DNA from: Mycobacterium basiliense | GTDB taxonomy: Bacteria > Actinomycetota > Actinomycetes > Mycobacteriales > Mycobacteriaceae | Direction of reading: 5' to 3' | Length of the DNA stretch: 64,000 bases | NCBI RefSeq assembly: GCF_900292015.1 | Contig: NZ_LR130759.1 | Location: 3,472,001-3,536,000, forward strand | Program-made: the position numbers and the translations under genes | Shown: piece by piece, positions 1-8,447 of the stretch | How the letters are laid out: each line of letters begins with the position of its first letter | Numbering within the stretch: position 1 is the stretch's first letter | Notes under the pieces: generated by a model | Told to the model about the DNA's origin: nothing | The model's database searches: none | The model's input: only the letters and a program-made list of their open reading frames with translations

Positions 1-1
1 A

Positions 2-40
2 CAGGATCGCGATAACGACGGCATCGCTTGCGAGAGTTGA
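2..40 (+). CDS. C-terminal tail of an Excalibur calcium-binding-domain protein (partial)
   Basis: Only the last 12 residues and the TGA stop lie in the window. They read QDRDNDGIACES, with the DxDxDG-x-x-C pattern that ends Excalibur domains, which are small extracellular calcium-binding modules closed by a terminal Cys. The gene begins upstream of the window, so nothing can be said about the rest of the protein. It is convergent with the queD-like gene. The identification rests on a very short but characteristic motif. Confidence 0.55.
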   Translation, partial: QDRDNDGIACES

Positions 41-84
41 GAGCTGCGATCCGCGGGTGCCCAAACTGTGCATCGCGACGATTG

Positions 85-564
85 TCAGTGCGACGGTATC
101 GGCTGTCGCAGACCCCCGATGCCGACTTGGTCGCTGGTGATCCCCGGCCGTTGCTCAACGCTGGGACATCCGGCATCGCTGTCATGAGCGGCCACCCTCG
201 GACCGCGATACATACATCCTGACGTACATGTCTCCGAAACACTCACCGCCGACATCATCGGAAGCAAACCCGCCAATTCGCGCCAGAGCCACACGGTTAG
301 GTGCTCGCTGGTCGGGTTCTCCAAGCCCGCGATCTCGTTGAGGTAGTAGTGGTCGAGCCGCTCGATAACCGGCTTACATGCGTCTTTGATATTCCCGAAG
401 TCGATGATCCAGCCCGCCCGCGGATCCAGCGGGCCTTCGACGTAGATGCGTGCCCGATAGGAATGGCCATGTAGGCGCCCACACTTATGGCCATCAGGGA
501 CATTGGGAAGTCGATGGGCCGCTTCGAATGTGAACTCGCAGTATATTTCCGCCGTTTCGGTCAT
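85..564 (-). CDS. queD: 6-carboxytetrahydropterin synthase-like protein (QueD/PTPS family)
   Basis: QueD converts dihydroneopterin triphosphate to 6-carboxytetrahydropterin, the first dedicated step to 7-deazaguanines. The zinc-binding histidines are visible as EAAHRL and CGRLHGHSY, the catalytic Cys precedes them (GHKCGR), and [16 protein letters not shown] and [12 protein letters not shown] are typical of the family. The ATG at 564 gives 159 residues. Family members usually stop just after the YRG motif at about 120, so the 37 or so C-terminal residues are an unusual tail. No other queuosine or preQ0 gene is visible nearby. The family call is firm; the pathway role is inferred. Confidence 0.82.
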   Translation of the reverse strand: MTETAEIYCEFTFEAAHRLPNVPDGHKCGRLHGHSYRARIYVEGPLDPRAGWIIDFGNIKDACKPVIERLDHYYLNEIAGLENPTSEHLTVWLWRELAGLLPMMSAVSVSETCTSGCMYRGPRVAAHDSDAGCPSVEQRPGITSDQVGIGGLRQPIPSH

Positions 565-1043
565 GGTGTTCCTCGGTCCTTGTGAGTCGGGTGACCCAAT
601 TGCCACCCAGGACGCCTCGGGCAGTACCCGGGTGCAGCCGCCGTGTTTATCCGTGCAGCAAATTCGCCAACACGCGGGTGAATTCGCGTAAGTTGGCGGT
701 CCCCGACATGCCATTCCAGTGCACGCCCACGATTCCGCGAGAATTCCTCACTGCCGAAAATCATCGGCAAGCCGTACTCCGCTCGCCTTGCGCGCACTTT
801 TGGAGTTTATAAAACCTGACCTCGAAAAATCCCGGCTTTGGTTGACAATTTCCACCCCCGGACCCCCATGTCCTGCACCGGTTCGGCATCAGCCGCCGCA
901 CGGATCGGACATCCCAGTCCGTTTGGCCCGCGTCACCCGAGGCGCATCGACCGCCGCACCGGCCCCCAACGCCACGACGGGCTTCCCATCGGCGCGACAC
1001 CAGACATGCGCAACCACCGGTTCATAGGCGAGAAGAACTCGAG
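565..1043. other. 479-bp gap, no convincing gene
   Basis: It lies upstream of queD and downstream of the serine hydrolase. The short reading frames here have no recognisable motif. The stretch around 780-850 is relatively AT-rich and could hold the queD promoter, but no clear element was found. Confidence 0.4.
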
Positions 1044-2231
1044 CTAACCATTGATCCCGGCCAGTTCGCGTGCCACCGCGTCGAATGCGCGCAGCGTGTC
1101 TGACTGCATCTGTGGGTCGTCGTGAGAGGCCGGCTGGCTGGATAACTTGGCGGCAACTAGCTCCGCGGCGCGGTTGATGTAGATCAGTTGACCACACATG
1201 CCCACACACAACACGACGTTGTTGCCCGGGTAGGGGAACCACATTTGATTGCGATACATCCCGCCAGGCATTCCGGTGTCATCGGGGCTGGTGGCGAACG
1301 CCTGGCGCGAGTCGGGGCCGCCATCGAGCGTGTCGGCGATCCACGCCGGCGGCAGGACTTGCTGGCCGGTCAACGAGACTCCGTCGCGCACGAACAGCGA
1401 CCCAAACCGGAGCATGTCGGTAAGACAGGCGTTGATCCCGCCGTCGAATATTCCGGTGTCCGCCGTGTCTAGGGCGATGGTGGCGTCGCATTGGGCGCCG
1501 ATACCGCCCCACAGCAGTTCGGACATCAGTGCGGGCATCCGCTGGCCACCGGCGACCTCACAGATCCAGCCGAGTACGTCGGTTTCACACGAGCGATATT
1601 CGAACGGGCCGCCGTGCGCGGACTTCTGCCGCAAGGTCAGCAGGTAGTCCCGCAGCGTGGCGGGCAGATCCGGACTGCGCTTGGGCGCCCATCCGATCAC
1701 CTGCTCGCGGACGTGTATCTCCGCGGTCGGGTCGTCGTAGTTTTCCGAGAAGGCGATGCCGGACCTCATGTCCAGCAGGTGGCGTACCGAAGCGCCTGCG
1801 TAGCCGCAGTTGGCCAACGCGGGCAGGTATGCCGTGACGGGCGCGTCAACCGTGATCGCACCCACCCCCTGCAGCGCGCCTACCACGGCTGCCACCAGCG
1901 ACTTGCTCACCGAGAACAGTAGGTGCCGGGTTCCGGCCAGCAAGCCATCGAGGTACTCCTCGGCCACCAGCGCACCGCGGTGGGCGACGGCCCATCCGTC
2001 GGTAGCGGTGGCGGTCATCACCGCTCCAACGGTGGTGGCCACCCCGCCAGTGCTGGTCAGCGGGATGTCGGCGACTGGTGCACTGGCTGCGGGCAATGTC
2101 ACCACCGGCCCGGTTCCGCGCGGGATCACCGCGGTCGGCATGAATTCTTCGACGTGCTGGAATGCCCAACGCGAATACGGCGACGACAGCCAGTTGCTCA
2201 GTGCAAAACCGGCCGGGGCGCCGCCGCTCAC
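1044..2231 (-). CDS. Serine hydrolase of the beta-lactamase (class C/transpeptidase-like) family
   Basis: A 395-residue protein. The nucleophile motif SxxK is seen as SVSK within LLFSVSKSLVAAVVG, and a YRS segment near residue 205 (FEYRSCETD) would be the second catalytic motif. The fold is shared by esterases, D-peptidases and 6-aminohexanoate-dimer hydrolases, so the substrate cannot be read from sequence. No signal peptide is evident, suggesting a cytoplasmic enzyme. The GTG start overlaps the stop of the upstream ATP-grasp gene by 4 bp (GTGA), which implies translational coupling. A ligase/hydrolase pair acting on the same amide-linked product is an inference. Confidence 0.75.
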   Translation of the reverse strand: MSGGAPAGFALSNWLSSPYSRWAFQHVEEFMPTAVIPRGTGPVVTLPAASAPVADIPLTSTGGVATTVGAVMTATATDGWAVAHRGALVAEEYLDGLLAGTRHLLFSVSKSLVAAVVGALQGVGAITVDAPVTAYLPALANCGYAGASVRHLLDMRSGIAFSENYDDPTAEIHVREQVIGWAPKRSPDLPATLRDYLLTLRQKSAHGGPFEYRSCETDVLGWICEVAGGQRMPALMSELLWGGIGAQCDATIALDTADTGIFDGGINACLTDMLRFGSLFVRDGVSLTGQQVLPPAWIADTLDGGPDSRQAFATSPDDTGMPGGMYRNQMWFPYPGNNVVLCVGMCGQLIYINRAAELVAAKLSSQPASHDDPQMQSDTLRAFDAVARELAGING

Positions 2232-3709
2232 GCTCGTGCGACGAGCCGGGAGACGATCGGCGCGGCCGGCGTCAGGGGGGTCGAGGAGAAGTGTGCCTTG
2301 AGGCCCTTGACCCAGCGCTGGCAGCGCTCGGTGAGCTGGTAGTCATCGGTCTGCAGGTGCCCGCGGGTGACGAGCACACCGAGTTGGGCGCCTTCACAGC
2401 GCAAGTCGCCGGGCGCGGCGACCCGCATGTAGAAGGCCTCGGACTCGTCGAGCAACGTGGCCCAGTCGTTGCCCTGGCGCGCAAAGGAGACGCTCCCGTC
2501 GTGGTGCAGGCGCCACACACCGGTCCGCGGGGTTGCGGTGAAGAGCTCGAGGTCCGGCGAGGTCTCCGACATGATCAGCTGTCCCCAGACTTCGTCCTCG
2601 CCGTAGCCCCGCTCCCAGCGCGAATTGATCTCGTCGATGTCGAGCTCGTACTCCACCTCCATGTACTCGAGCAAGTGGAAGAGGAACAATGGCATGTCGG
2701 CGTAGGCCTCGGTGGTCAAGTTCGTCATCGGGCTCGCACCGGACAACCGCGGGTTGACCTCGCCGAGGTAGAGCTCGTCGGCGTCCAGATCGTGCAACAG
2801 ATCCACCTCGAAGTAACCGCGGTATCCCTCGCGGCTCAGGACATCGCCCAGCTTTCGCACCATCTCTCGCGCGGCGCGTGTCTGTGCGGGCGGCAGCACC
2901 TCGCGCCAGATGTCATTGCCGCACCAGGCGCCCTTGGAGGCAGTCAGCTCCGGGTAGCCGACCAGACTTGTCATCGCGGGGCCGATCACGGTGCCGTGGC
3001 GGGTCACGGTGCCTTCGATGCACACCTCAACGTTGCGGATGCGCTTCATGACTTTGATTTCCTGCTGGCCCACCAGCTCACCAGCGCACTGATCCCAATC
3101 GCGCTCACCGCGGACAAAGAACGTCGCACTGCCGGCGTTGCCGTAAGCGGCCTCAATGACGAGGTCGTCTCCCAGCCCGGCGCTGTGCGCAAGCGTCGAC
3201 AACTCGTCGTAGGTGCCGGCCCGCCCGATCACGTGCGGCACACTCGGTACGCCCGCTTCGTCAGCCAGGCGCGTCATGACGATCTTGGATTCCAGACGGT
3301 GGCGTAGCTCCGCCGGAGGGTGCATGACCTCGAGCCCCGCCTGGCGCGCAAGGACTTGGGTCTGCTCGTCAAGCATGACGAACGTGGCCTTGCCTCCGCC
3401 CCCGCGGCGCGCGATGAATTCGAGTGTCTCGGGATCACGCAGCAGGTGGTTGCACACATCCCCCATGCCGTCGAAATCCCTGCGGTCGCGCCGACGGGGC
3501 ACAAACACTCGCGAATGTACGCCTTCGAAGGAATCAAAGTAGGTCAGGTAAAAGAAGTTTCGTACCCAGCGGTCGATGCCTAGCAGGTTGAACGGCGTCG
3601 GCGAGATGAAGTACAGCGGCACTTGGTTGTTGTGGAAGAACGCGCGTACGTCAGAGAGGCCGTGTAGCACACGGCGGGGCGCGGGCTCAGCTCCGCCGAC
3701 GGGCACCAT
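2228..3709 (-). CDS. ATP-grasp domain ligase
   Basis: About 493 residues. The ATP-grasp core is recognised by ESKIVMTRLADEAGVPSVP, a glycine-rich loop (AYGNAGSATFF), and the metal-binding end YFEVDLLHD followed by LGEVNPRLSGASPMT. Such enzymes form amide or thioester bonds through acyl-phosphates; databases often call relatives 'biotin carboxylase', but no biotin-carboxylase signature is seen. The start is uncertain: ATG at 3709 has a GGGTGG-like site upstream, while ATG at 3805 would add 32 residues. Longer extensions would overlap the SIR2 gene. It is coupled to the downstream serine hydrolase. Confidence 0.7.
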   Translation of the reverse strand: MVPVGGAEPAPRRVLHGLSDVRAFFHNNQVPLYFISPTPFNLLGIDRWVRNFFYLTYFDSFEGVHSRVFVPRRRDRRDFDGMGDVCNHLLRDPETLEFIARRGGGGKATFVMLDEQTQVLARQAGLEVMHPPAELRHRLESKIVMTRLADEAGVPSVPHVIGRAGTYDELSTLAHSAGLGDDLVIEAAYGNAGSATFFVRGERDWDQCAGELVGQQEIKVMKRIRNVEVCIEGTVTRHGTVIGPAMTSLVGYPELTASKGAWCGNDIWREVLPPAQTRAAREMVRKLGDVLSREGYRGYFEVDLLHDLDADELYLGEVNPRLSGASPMTNLTTEAYADMPLFLFHLLEYMEVEYELDIDEINSRWERGYGEDEVWGQLIMSETSPDLELFTATPRTGVWRLHHDGSVSFARQGNDWATLLDESEAFYMRVAAPGDLRCEGAQLGVLVTRGHLQTDDYQLTERCQRWVKGLKAHFSSTPLTPAAPIVSRLVARA

Positions 3710-3983
3710 CACGCCACCCGCGGTGACATCGACGCCTGGTTCCGGTGCCGGGACCTTGCCGAGGCTAGGGACGCTGCGGTCAGCACGACGACGGTGAATT
3801 CGCATACCTCCATCGCCCCAGTGTGCACGTACCCGTGACCGTGTGGACGTGTGGGGGTGCGCAACGCCAGCCGAACCGATCGACCCCACGACGACCAATT
3901 CGACTTCGCCAATGGAGCAGCTGGCAGCGGCGGCCGGCAAGCACGCGCCTGGCGCTACCGGCCAGTCGCGCTCCCCCCCAACG

Positions 3984-5651
3984 CTATTTGTCGCTAGCTT
4001 TCCCGTCGGCGCCGAGCTCCTCACGCAGGAAGTGCCTGACTTTGTACGCCACGGTATCGTCTTCGCGGCTCCTGGGGTCAGAGTCAAGGAGCTCGACGAG
4101 TTGGTTCAGATTGTCGCGCAAGGCTGTTTCGTCCTTGGAGAGTTCGTCGTAGGTCTCGTCGAGGAAGAACGCGGCCGACGTCGCCGACAGGTAGCCGACC
4201 AGATCAAGAAACATCTCGAGTTGGCGGCTGGCCGCTTCCAGAGCAACTTTCGGCTTGGCCATGGGAACGATCACGAGATCCTGACGCCAGAGTTCGCGGT
4301 CCAGTTCGTCTTCCTGCAGGGTGAGGACGGTCCCTCTGAGTTTGAGCGCCTCTCGGTAGCCTTGCGCGACGCGGACTTCGTGAATCAACTCGTGAAAGTC
4401 TTCGTCCTGCAACGAGTAGCCGACGAACATCATGTGACGCATCATCAGCAGACCCTGGACCAGACCGATCAGTGCGCCATACTGACGCGGCATGTCGAGG
4501 TAGTCCGATCGGGTCAAGATGATCCGCTGCGACTCGGCCACCGTGCCATGCAGTTTGAGCAACCACCGGCCACCGGTGTCCACGGCGCTGTCGGGAAGGA
4601 TCGCCAATGAACGGTTACCGGTCGTCCATGCCGTCTCGAATAGCTCGTCGAAGTTGGTCGTGACGGCTTCCCTACTCGGCAGTGACGCCAGCAAGCCGTG
4701 CGTTAGGGCGTAGCAGGGTGCTTCGAGGCGGCTGGCCACGACCGCCTTGAGGGTCGTGGCCAACGATTCCAGACGTCGTTCCAAGATCGTGGCTTGGTCT
4801 CGCGGATCCCGCTTGGCCAGCTGTTCCAGGGCATGATCGCTGAACTTCGCCTCTTTTGCTGCCACGTCGCGAAGCAGGTCCTTCCACGGCTGCAGCCCGG
4901 CCCCCATACTGACCCCAGCGCCAATGAACATCACCAGGTGGCTGTTGATCGCCTGATGCGCTAGCTCACGGGCTGCCGCCAGCAGATCAACCGGGGCGTC
5001 TTCGAATGACCATGCCCGCCTGAGGCTTTCGTCACTAACCCCAACACGTTGACGACGGGCGCGTTGTGCGGCAGCGTAGGATTTCGCGCCAAATGCGACC
5101 AGGATGATGTCGACGCCGTGTTCTTTCGCGAGATCACTGAGTGTGCAGACAAAGCCGCGGACGAGATGTCCCTTCTTCTGCGAACCGCCGCCGTGGTCTG
5201 ACCCGATGATATTGACTGCGAGCCGAGGTAGCGGCCAGTCATAAATTGGACTAGCGCCTCGGGACTTCGCGTGGTCAGCGGCCTTACCGACAAACTCGCG
5301 CACCGTGGGTTCCAAATTCGTGAAATCCAGTTGCCCATCGGCCAGACCCACCTTGCCCAGCCACACTTGAGGTTTTTTCTCAACACACTCAAGGCTTTTG
5401 ACCTGGCTGAACCCCCAGCTTCCGGACGGATCGGTTCTGAATTTCGCCAGTTCGGAGCGATGGTCGCCGTCCAGGAATTTTGCCCAATGATTGTTGATCC
5501 TGAATTCGTCGTCGGTGGGAATGAGGATGGCATCGCACGCGATCTTGGTGAGATCGCCTTCGATGACAAAAAGATGCCCGCCCATTGGCTGCAGATCCTG
5601 CCACAGTGTGTCCGACAATCGGACCTCAACCCACCGAGGACGGGTCGGCAT
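3984..5651 (-). CDS. SIR2-family protein with macro-like N-terminal domain (defence-type NADase candidate)
   Basis: A 555-residue protein. Residues ~25-220 resemble a macro/ADP-ribose-binding fold (HLFVIEGDLTKIACDAILIPTDDE). Residues ~240-400 form a SIR2_2 domain: FIGAGVSMGAG binds NAD, TTNFDELFE, LLKLHGTV and TRSDYLD follow in the usual order, and FVGYSLQDEDF closes it. SIR2_2 proteins include NAD-depleting antiphage effectors such as ThsA and the DSR proteins, where another domain senses the trigger. A helical C-terminus of about 100 residues may be an oligomerisation region. Three genes on the same strand follow in tandem, but a 270-bp gap separates it from the ATP-grasp pair. Domain calls are firm for SIR2 and moderate for macro; the defence role is inferred. 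Confidence 0.75.
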   Translation of the reverse strand: MPTRPRWVEVRLSDTLWQDLQPMGGHLFVIEGDLTKIACDAILIPTDDEFRINNHWAKFLDGDHRSELAKFRTDPSGSWGFSQVKSLECVEKKPQVWLGKVGLADGQLDFTNLEPTVREFVGKAADHAKSRGASPIYDWPLPRLAVNIIGSDHGGGSQKKGHLVRGFVCTLSDLAKEHGVDIILVAFGAKSYAAAQRARRQRVGVSDESLRRAWSFEDAPVDLLAAARELAHQAINSHLVMFIGAGVSMGAGLQPWKDLLRDVAAKEAKFSDHALEQLAKRDPRDQATILERRLESLATTLKAVVASRLEAPCYALTHGLLASLPSREAVTTNFDELFETAWTTGNRSLAILPDSAVDTGGRWLLKLHGTVAESQRIILTRSDYLDMPRQYGALIGLVQGLLMMRHMMFVGYSLQDEDFHELIHEVRVAQGYREALKLRGTVLTLQEDELDRELWRQDLVIVPMAKPKVALEAASRQLEMFLDLVGYLSATSAAFFLDETYDELSKDETALRDNLNQLVELLDSDPRSREDDTVAYKVRHFLREELGADGKASDK

Positions 5652-5741
5652 CTCGGGCGCATCGACCCGGCGGAAACCGCGGTTGCCTAGTGCTGGAACC
5701 CATCCACGTCAGCACCACCACGACAACGCAATCCGGACACT

Positions 5742-6161
5742 TCAGCCTGTCTGCGCCAGTTCGCGTACCACATCGAGCCGGAGGAACTCGGGCGCCTTGA
5801 GCACCCTGCGCAACATGAAGCGGATGAACGGCGGCATATCGGTCGCATCCTCGTCGCGAAAGATCGTCGGGTTGCCGAGCTGATAGTGGCGCCGCCTGGC
5901 ATCCAGCTCGCAACCGCCCGCCGCGAGAACATTTTTCACCCAGTCTGAGTCGGGGCCGTAGGTCAGCGCGATCACGAATCCGTTATGCCGGCGAAACGCC
6001 CACAGCGGGGTGCGAAACACCCGGCCCGACTTGCGACCCCGATGGATGACGACCGCCCATCCCGGCGCCCAGGGGGCGATGAACCTGGTGAGGCGATTGA
6101 GGCTGTTCTTGTTGGCCTGGGCGACCCATCGTGGTACTGGCATGTCCCCGAAACTCCTCAC
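5742..6161 (-). CDS. Deazaflavin (F420)-dependent nitroreductase-family protein
   Basis: A 139-residue protein of the Ddn/DUF385 family, seen from VVIHRGRKSGRVFRTPL, GFVIALTYGPDSDWVKNVLAAGG and YQLGNPTIF. Members are split-beta-barrel enzymes that use F420H2 to reduce quinones, enones or nitro compounds. The start at 6161 (or ATG at 6143) is plausible. It lies 68 bp from a divergent TetR gene, which suggests that regulator controls it. The substrate is unknown. Confidence 0.85.
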   Translation of the reverse strand: MRSFGDMPVPRWVAQANKNSLNRLTRFIAPWAPGWAVVIHRGRKSGRVFRTPLWAFRRHNGFVIALTYGPDSDWVKNVLAAGGCELDARRRHYQLGNPTIFRDEDATDMPPFIRFMLRRVLKAPEFLRLDVVRELAQTG

Positions 6162-6215
6162 TCGTGGAATTTATGTGTCCACACTAGCGGCCCTGGCCAA
6201 AGAAATCAACGACTG

Positions 6216-6230
6216 TAGAATTTCGGAACA
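6216..6230 (+). promoter_or_regulatory. Leaderless promoter of the TetR gene (-10 TAGAAT)
   Basis: TAGAAT at 6216-6221 lies 8 nt before the ATG at 6230. That is the spacing of a mycobacterial -10 hexamer (TANNNT) when transcription begins at the start codon. There is no Shine-Dalgarno site. Confidence 0.6.
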
Positions 6231-6835
6231 TGCGCCCGATTGGACGACGCCCGGGCAACCCCGACACCCGCACCGAAATCGTGACGACCGCTCGGCGGCT
6301 GTTCGCCGACTCCGGCTACGACCAGACCTCGGTGCGCGACATCGCCTCCGCGGCCGGGGTCGATCCGGCCATGATCCGGCACTATTTCGGCAGCAAGGCC
6401 GAACTATTCCGGTCCACCGTCGGGTGGCCGTTTGAGGCAGACGCGCTCACCACAGCGATTGTCGACGGTGATCGGAATGGGCTCAGCGCACGACTGACCC
6501 GGGTGTTCTTCGAAGCCTGGGAGCGACCGGAATCGCGCGCCCCGCTGATGGCGATCCTGCGCGGTGCCGCCACCCACGAGGAATCCACCGTCCTGGTGCG
6601 TGAGTTCTTTGGGGGCCAGATGTACCCGCGGCTAGCCAAGGCGTTGAAGGGATCCGACAGCGAACTGCGCATCGATCTGGCCATGGCCCAACTACTCGGC
6701 ATCGCCTACCTCCGCCACGTCCTGCGGGTGGAGCCGATCGCGTCGACCCCACTGGATGAACTTGTTGCGCGAGTCACCCCGGTCATCTCGGCTCACCTCC
6801 AGCCCCAGCGGTCCGGAAAAACAAGAGGCGGTTAG
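6230..6835 (+). CDS. TetR-family transcriptional regulator
   Basis: A 201-residue protein. The N-terminal TetR HTH is clear: EIVTTARRLFADSGYDQTSVRDIASAAGVDPAMIRHYFGSK split across residues ~15-60. The C-terminal ligand domain carries no diagnostic motif. It is divergent from the deazaflavin oxidoreductase and precedes the FAD monooxygenase by 388 bp; either may be a target. Transcription is probably leaderless. Confidence 0.9.
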   Translation: MRPIGRRPGNPDTRTEIVTTARRLFADSGYDQTSVRDIASAAGVDPAMIRHYFGSKAELFRSTVGWPFEADALTTAIVDGDRNGLSARLTRVFFEAWERPESRAPLMAILRGAATHEESTVLVREFFGGQMYPRLAKALKGSDSELRIDLAMAQLLGIAYLRHVLRVEPIASTPLDELVARVTPVISAHLQPQRSGKTRGG

Positions 6836-7223
6836 GCCTTGGCCAGGTCGCGCCGGCGAACTGGAATCGGATCGGGTTCCGGTGGGCCAACGTGCTGACG
6901 TTTCATCGTCCGCTCCCTGGCCTCCGGAACGGCGGTATCAACGAGATACACTGTTTTTCAATAGAATTCGCTAGTTGTTGCGCTCTGGTCCGGAGCCCGT
7001 TGACGCCGCCGCCCGTGCCATGTGGTTCGGTCGTGTGTGCCCGCGGCGGGTCCAGCGCTCCAGCACGTGCGTGGCCCACGCGTGCACTTCCCAATGCGGC
7101 TACAGATGTCGACAACGTCGGTAAAGTTCACACCGTGAACTCACCGTTGGCGGATTGCGCGGCACCGGTGGCGACTTGCGCGCAGCTCGCCGTCGGGGGG
7201 CCGTCGACTAGATCGGGTCGACT
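6836..7223. other. 388-bp gap with an operator-like palindrome
   Basis: No gene is supported here. The only recognisable structure is the inverted repeat at 7125-7141, 83 bp before the FAD monooxygenase start. The remainder shows no recognisable promoter, terminator or gene. Confidence 0.4.
7125..7141. promoter_or_regulatory. Inverted repeat AGTTCAC-ACC-GTGAACT, likely operator
   Basis: A perfect 7-bp dyad with a 3-bp centre, the size and form of a TetR-type operator. It sits upstream of the FAD monooxygenase. The nearby TetR (6230-6835) is a possible ligand, but no copy is seen beside that regulator. Confidence 0.5.
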
Positions 7224-8447
7224 GTGGAATGCGAACTGAGCACATGCTGTTGTGTGGCCGGTGGCGGGCCGGCGGGCATGATGCTGGGTTATTTGCTGGC
7301 CCGGGCCGGGATCGATGTCGTCGTGCTGGAAAAGCACGGCGACTTCCTCCGCGATTTCCGTGGCGACACTATTCACCCGTCAACCCTCGAGGTCATGAAT
7401 GAACTCGGTCTCTATGACCGACTATTGCAGCGAGAGCACCAACCGACGCCCACGTTGAACGCCCAGTTCGGCAGCTTCAAGACGACGGTCGCCGATTTCC
7501 GCCACCTGCCGGTGCGCGGAAGGTTTGTTGCCATGATGCCACAATGGGACTTTCTGGATTTCATCGCCAATGAGGCACAAGGCTATTCGTCCTTCCGGCT
7601 GATAATGCACGCCGAGGTCAGGGATCTGATTGAGGACCAAGGCCGGATCGGCGGCGTCGTGATCTCCTCCCCCGACGGAAACACGAGAATCCGCAGCGAC
7701 CTGGTGGTCGGCTGCGACGGGCGGACTTCCACCGTGCGCGCCCAGGCGGGCCTGGACGTGCTGCATCTCGGCGCGCCGATGGATGTGTTGTGGTTCCGAC
7801 TGTCGCGCCTCCCCGACGACCCGAAAGAATCGATGGGAAATTTCGGTCCGGGCGCCATCCTGGTGATGATCAATCGCGGCGACTACTGGCAATGTGGCTT
7901 CGTGATCGCCAAGGGCTCTCTGGCTCAGGCGCGCAAGCGCGGGGTTGAGTTCTTCCGCGAGGAGCTCACCACGATGGCGCCGTTCATCCGCAGCCGCACT
8001 GGGGAAATCGCCGACTTTGACGATCTGCGGCTGTTGACTGTTAGCGTCGACCGCCTCAAGCAATGGCATCGCCCTGGGTTGCTTTGCATCGGTGATGCCG
8101 CCCACGCGATGTCGCCGATCGGTGGAGTCGGAATCAACCTGGCGATCCAGGACGCGGTGGCCGCGGCCAATCTATTGGTCACGCCGTTGCGTCGCGGCGG
8201 GGTCTCCGACGCCGATCTGCATCGCGTCCAGGAGCGACGCGAACTCCCCACCCGTATCACCCAAGCTGTGCAGGTGTTCCTGCAAAAGAACGTCATTACT
8301 GCCGTGTTGGGCAGCTCAAAGCAGACCAGGGCACCGCTACCGGTGCGGCTCATCGCGCGGTTGCCCGTGCTCGCCCGAATTCCCGCGCGTCTCATCGGTA
8401 TGGGTGTGCGGCCCGAGCGTCCTGACCTGTCGGTGATTGACGGATAA
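7224..8447 (+). CDS. FAD-dependent monooxygenase (aromatic-hydroxylase type)
   Basis: A 407-residue protein of the PHBH-like class A flavoprotein family. The FAD-binding motif GGGPAG lies at residues ~13-18 after an unusual CCC run, the DG motif is VGCDGRTSTVRA, and the GD motif is CIGDAAHAMSPIGGVGINLAIQDA. The enzyme would use NAD(P)H and O2 to hydroxylate an aromatic or related substrate. The GTG at 7224 is used as start. The stop overlaps the putative start of the downstream kinase by 11 bp, so the two may be co-transcribed. Confidence 0.85.
   Translation: MECELSTCCCVAGGGPAGMMLGYLLARAGIDVVVLEKHGDFLRDFRGDTIHPSTLEVMNELGLYDRLLQREHQPTPTLNAQFGSFKTTVADFRHLPVRGRFVAMMPQWDFLDFIANEAQGYSSFRLIMHAEVRDLIEDQGRIGGVVISSPDGNTRIRSDLVVGCDGRTSTVRAQAGLDVLHLGAPMDVLWFRLSRLPDDPKESMGNFGPGAILVMINRGDYWQCGFVIAKGSLAQARKRGVEFFREELTTMAPFIRSRTGEIADFDDLRLLTVSVDRLKQWHRPGLLCIGDAAHAMSPIGGVGINLAIQDAVAAANLLVTPLRRGGVSDADLHRVQERRELPTRITQAVQVFLQKNVITAVLGSSKQTRAPLPVRLIARLPVLARIPARLIGMGVRPERPDLSVIDG

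Noticed and set aside
3806..4087. N-terminal extension of the ATP-grasp gene up to 4087
   Set aside because: It would overlap the 3' end of the SIR2 gene by about 100 bp, and the added residues have no protein-like pattern.
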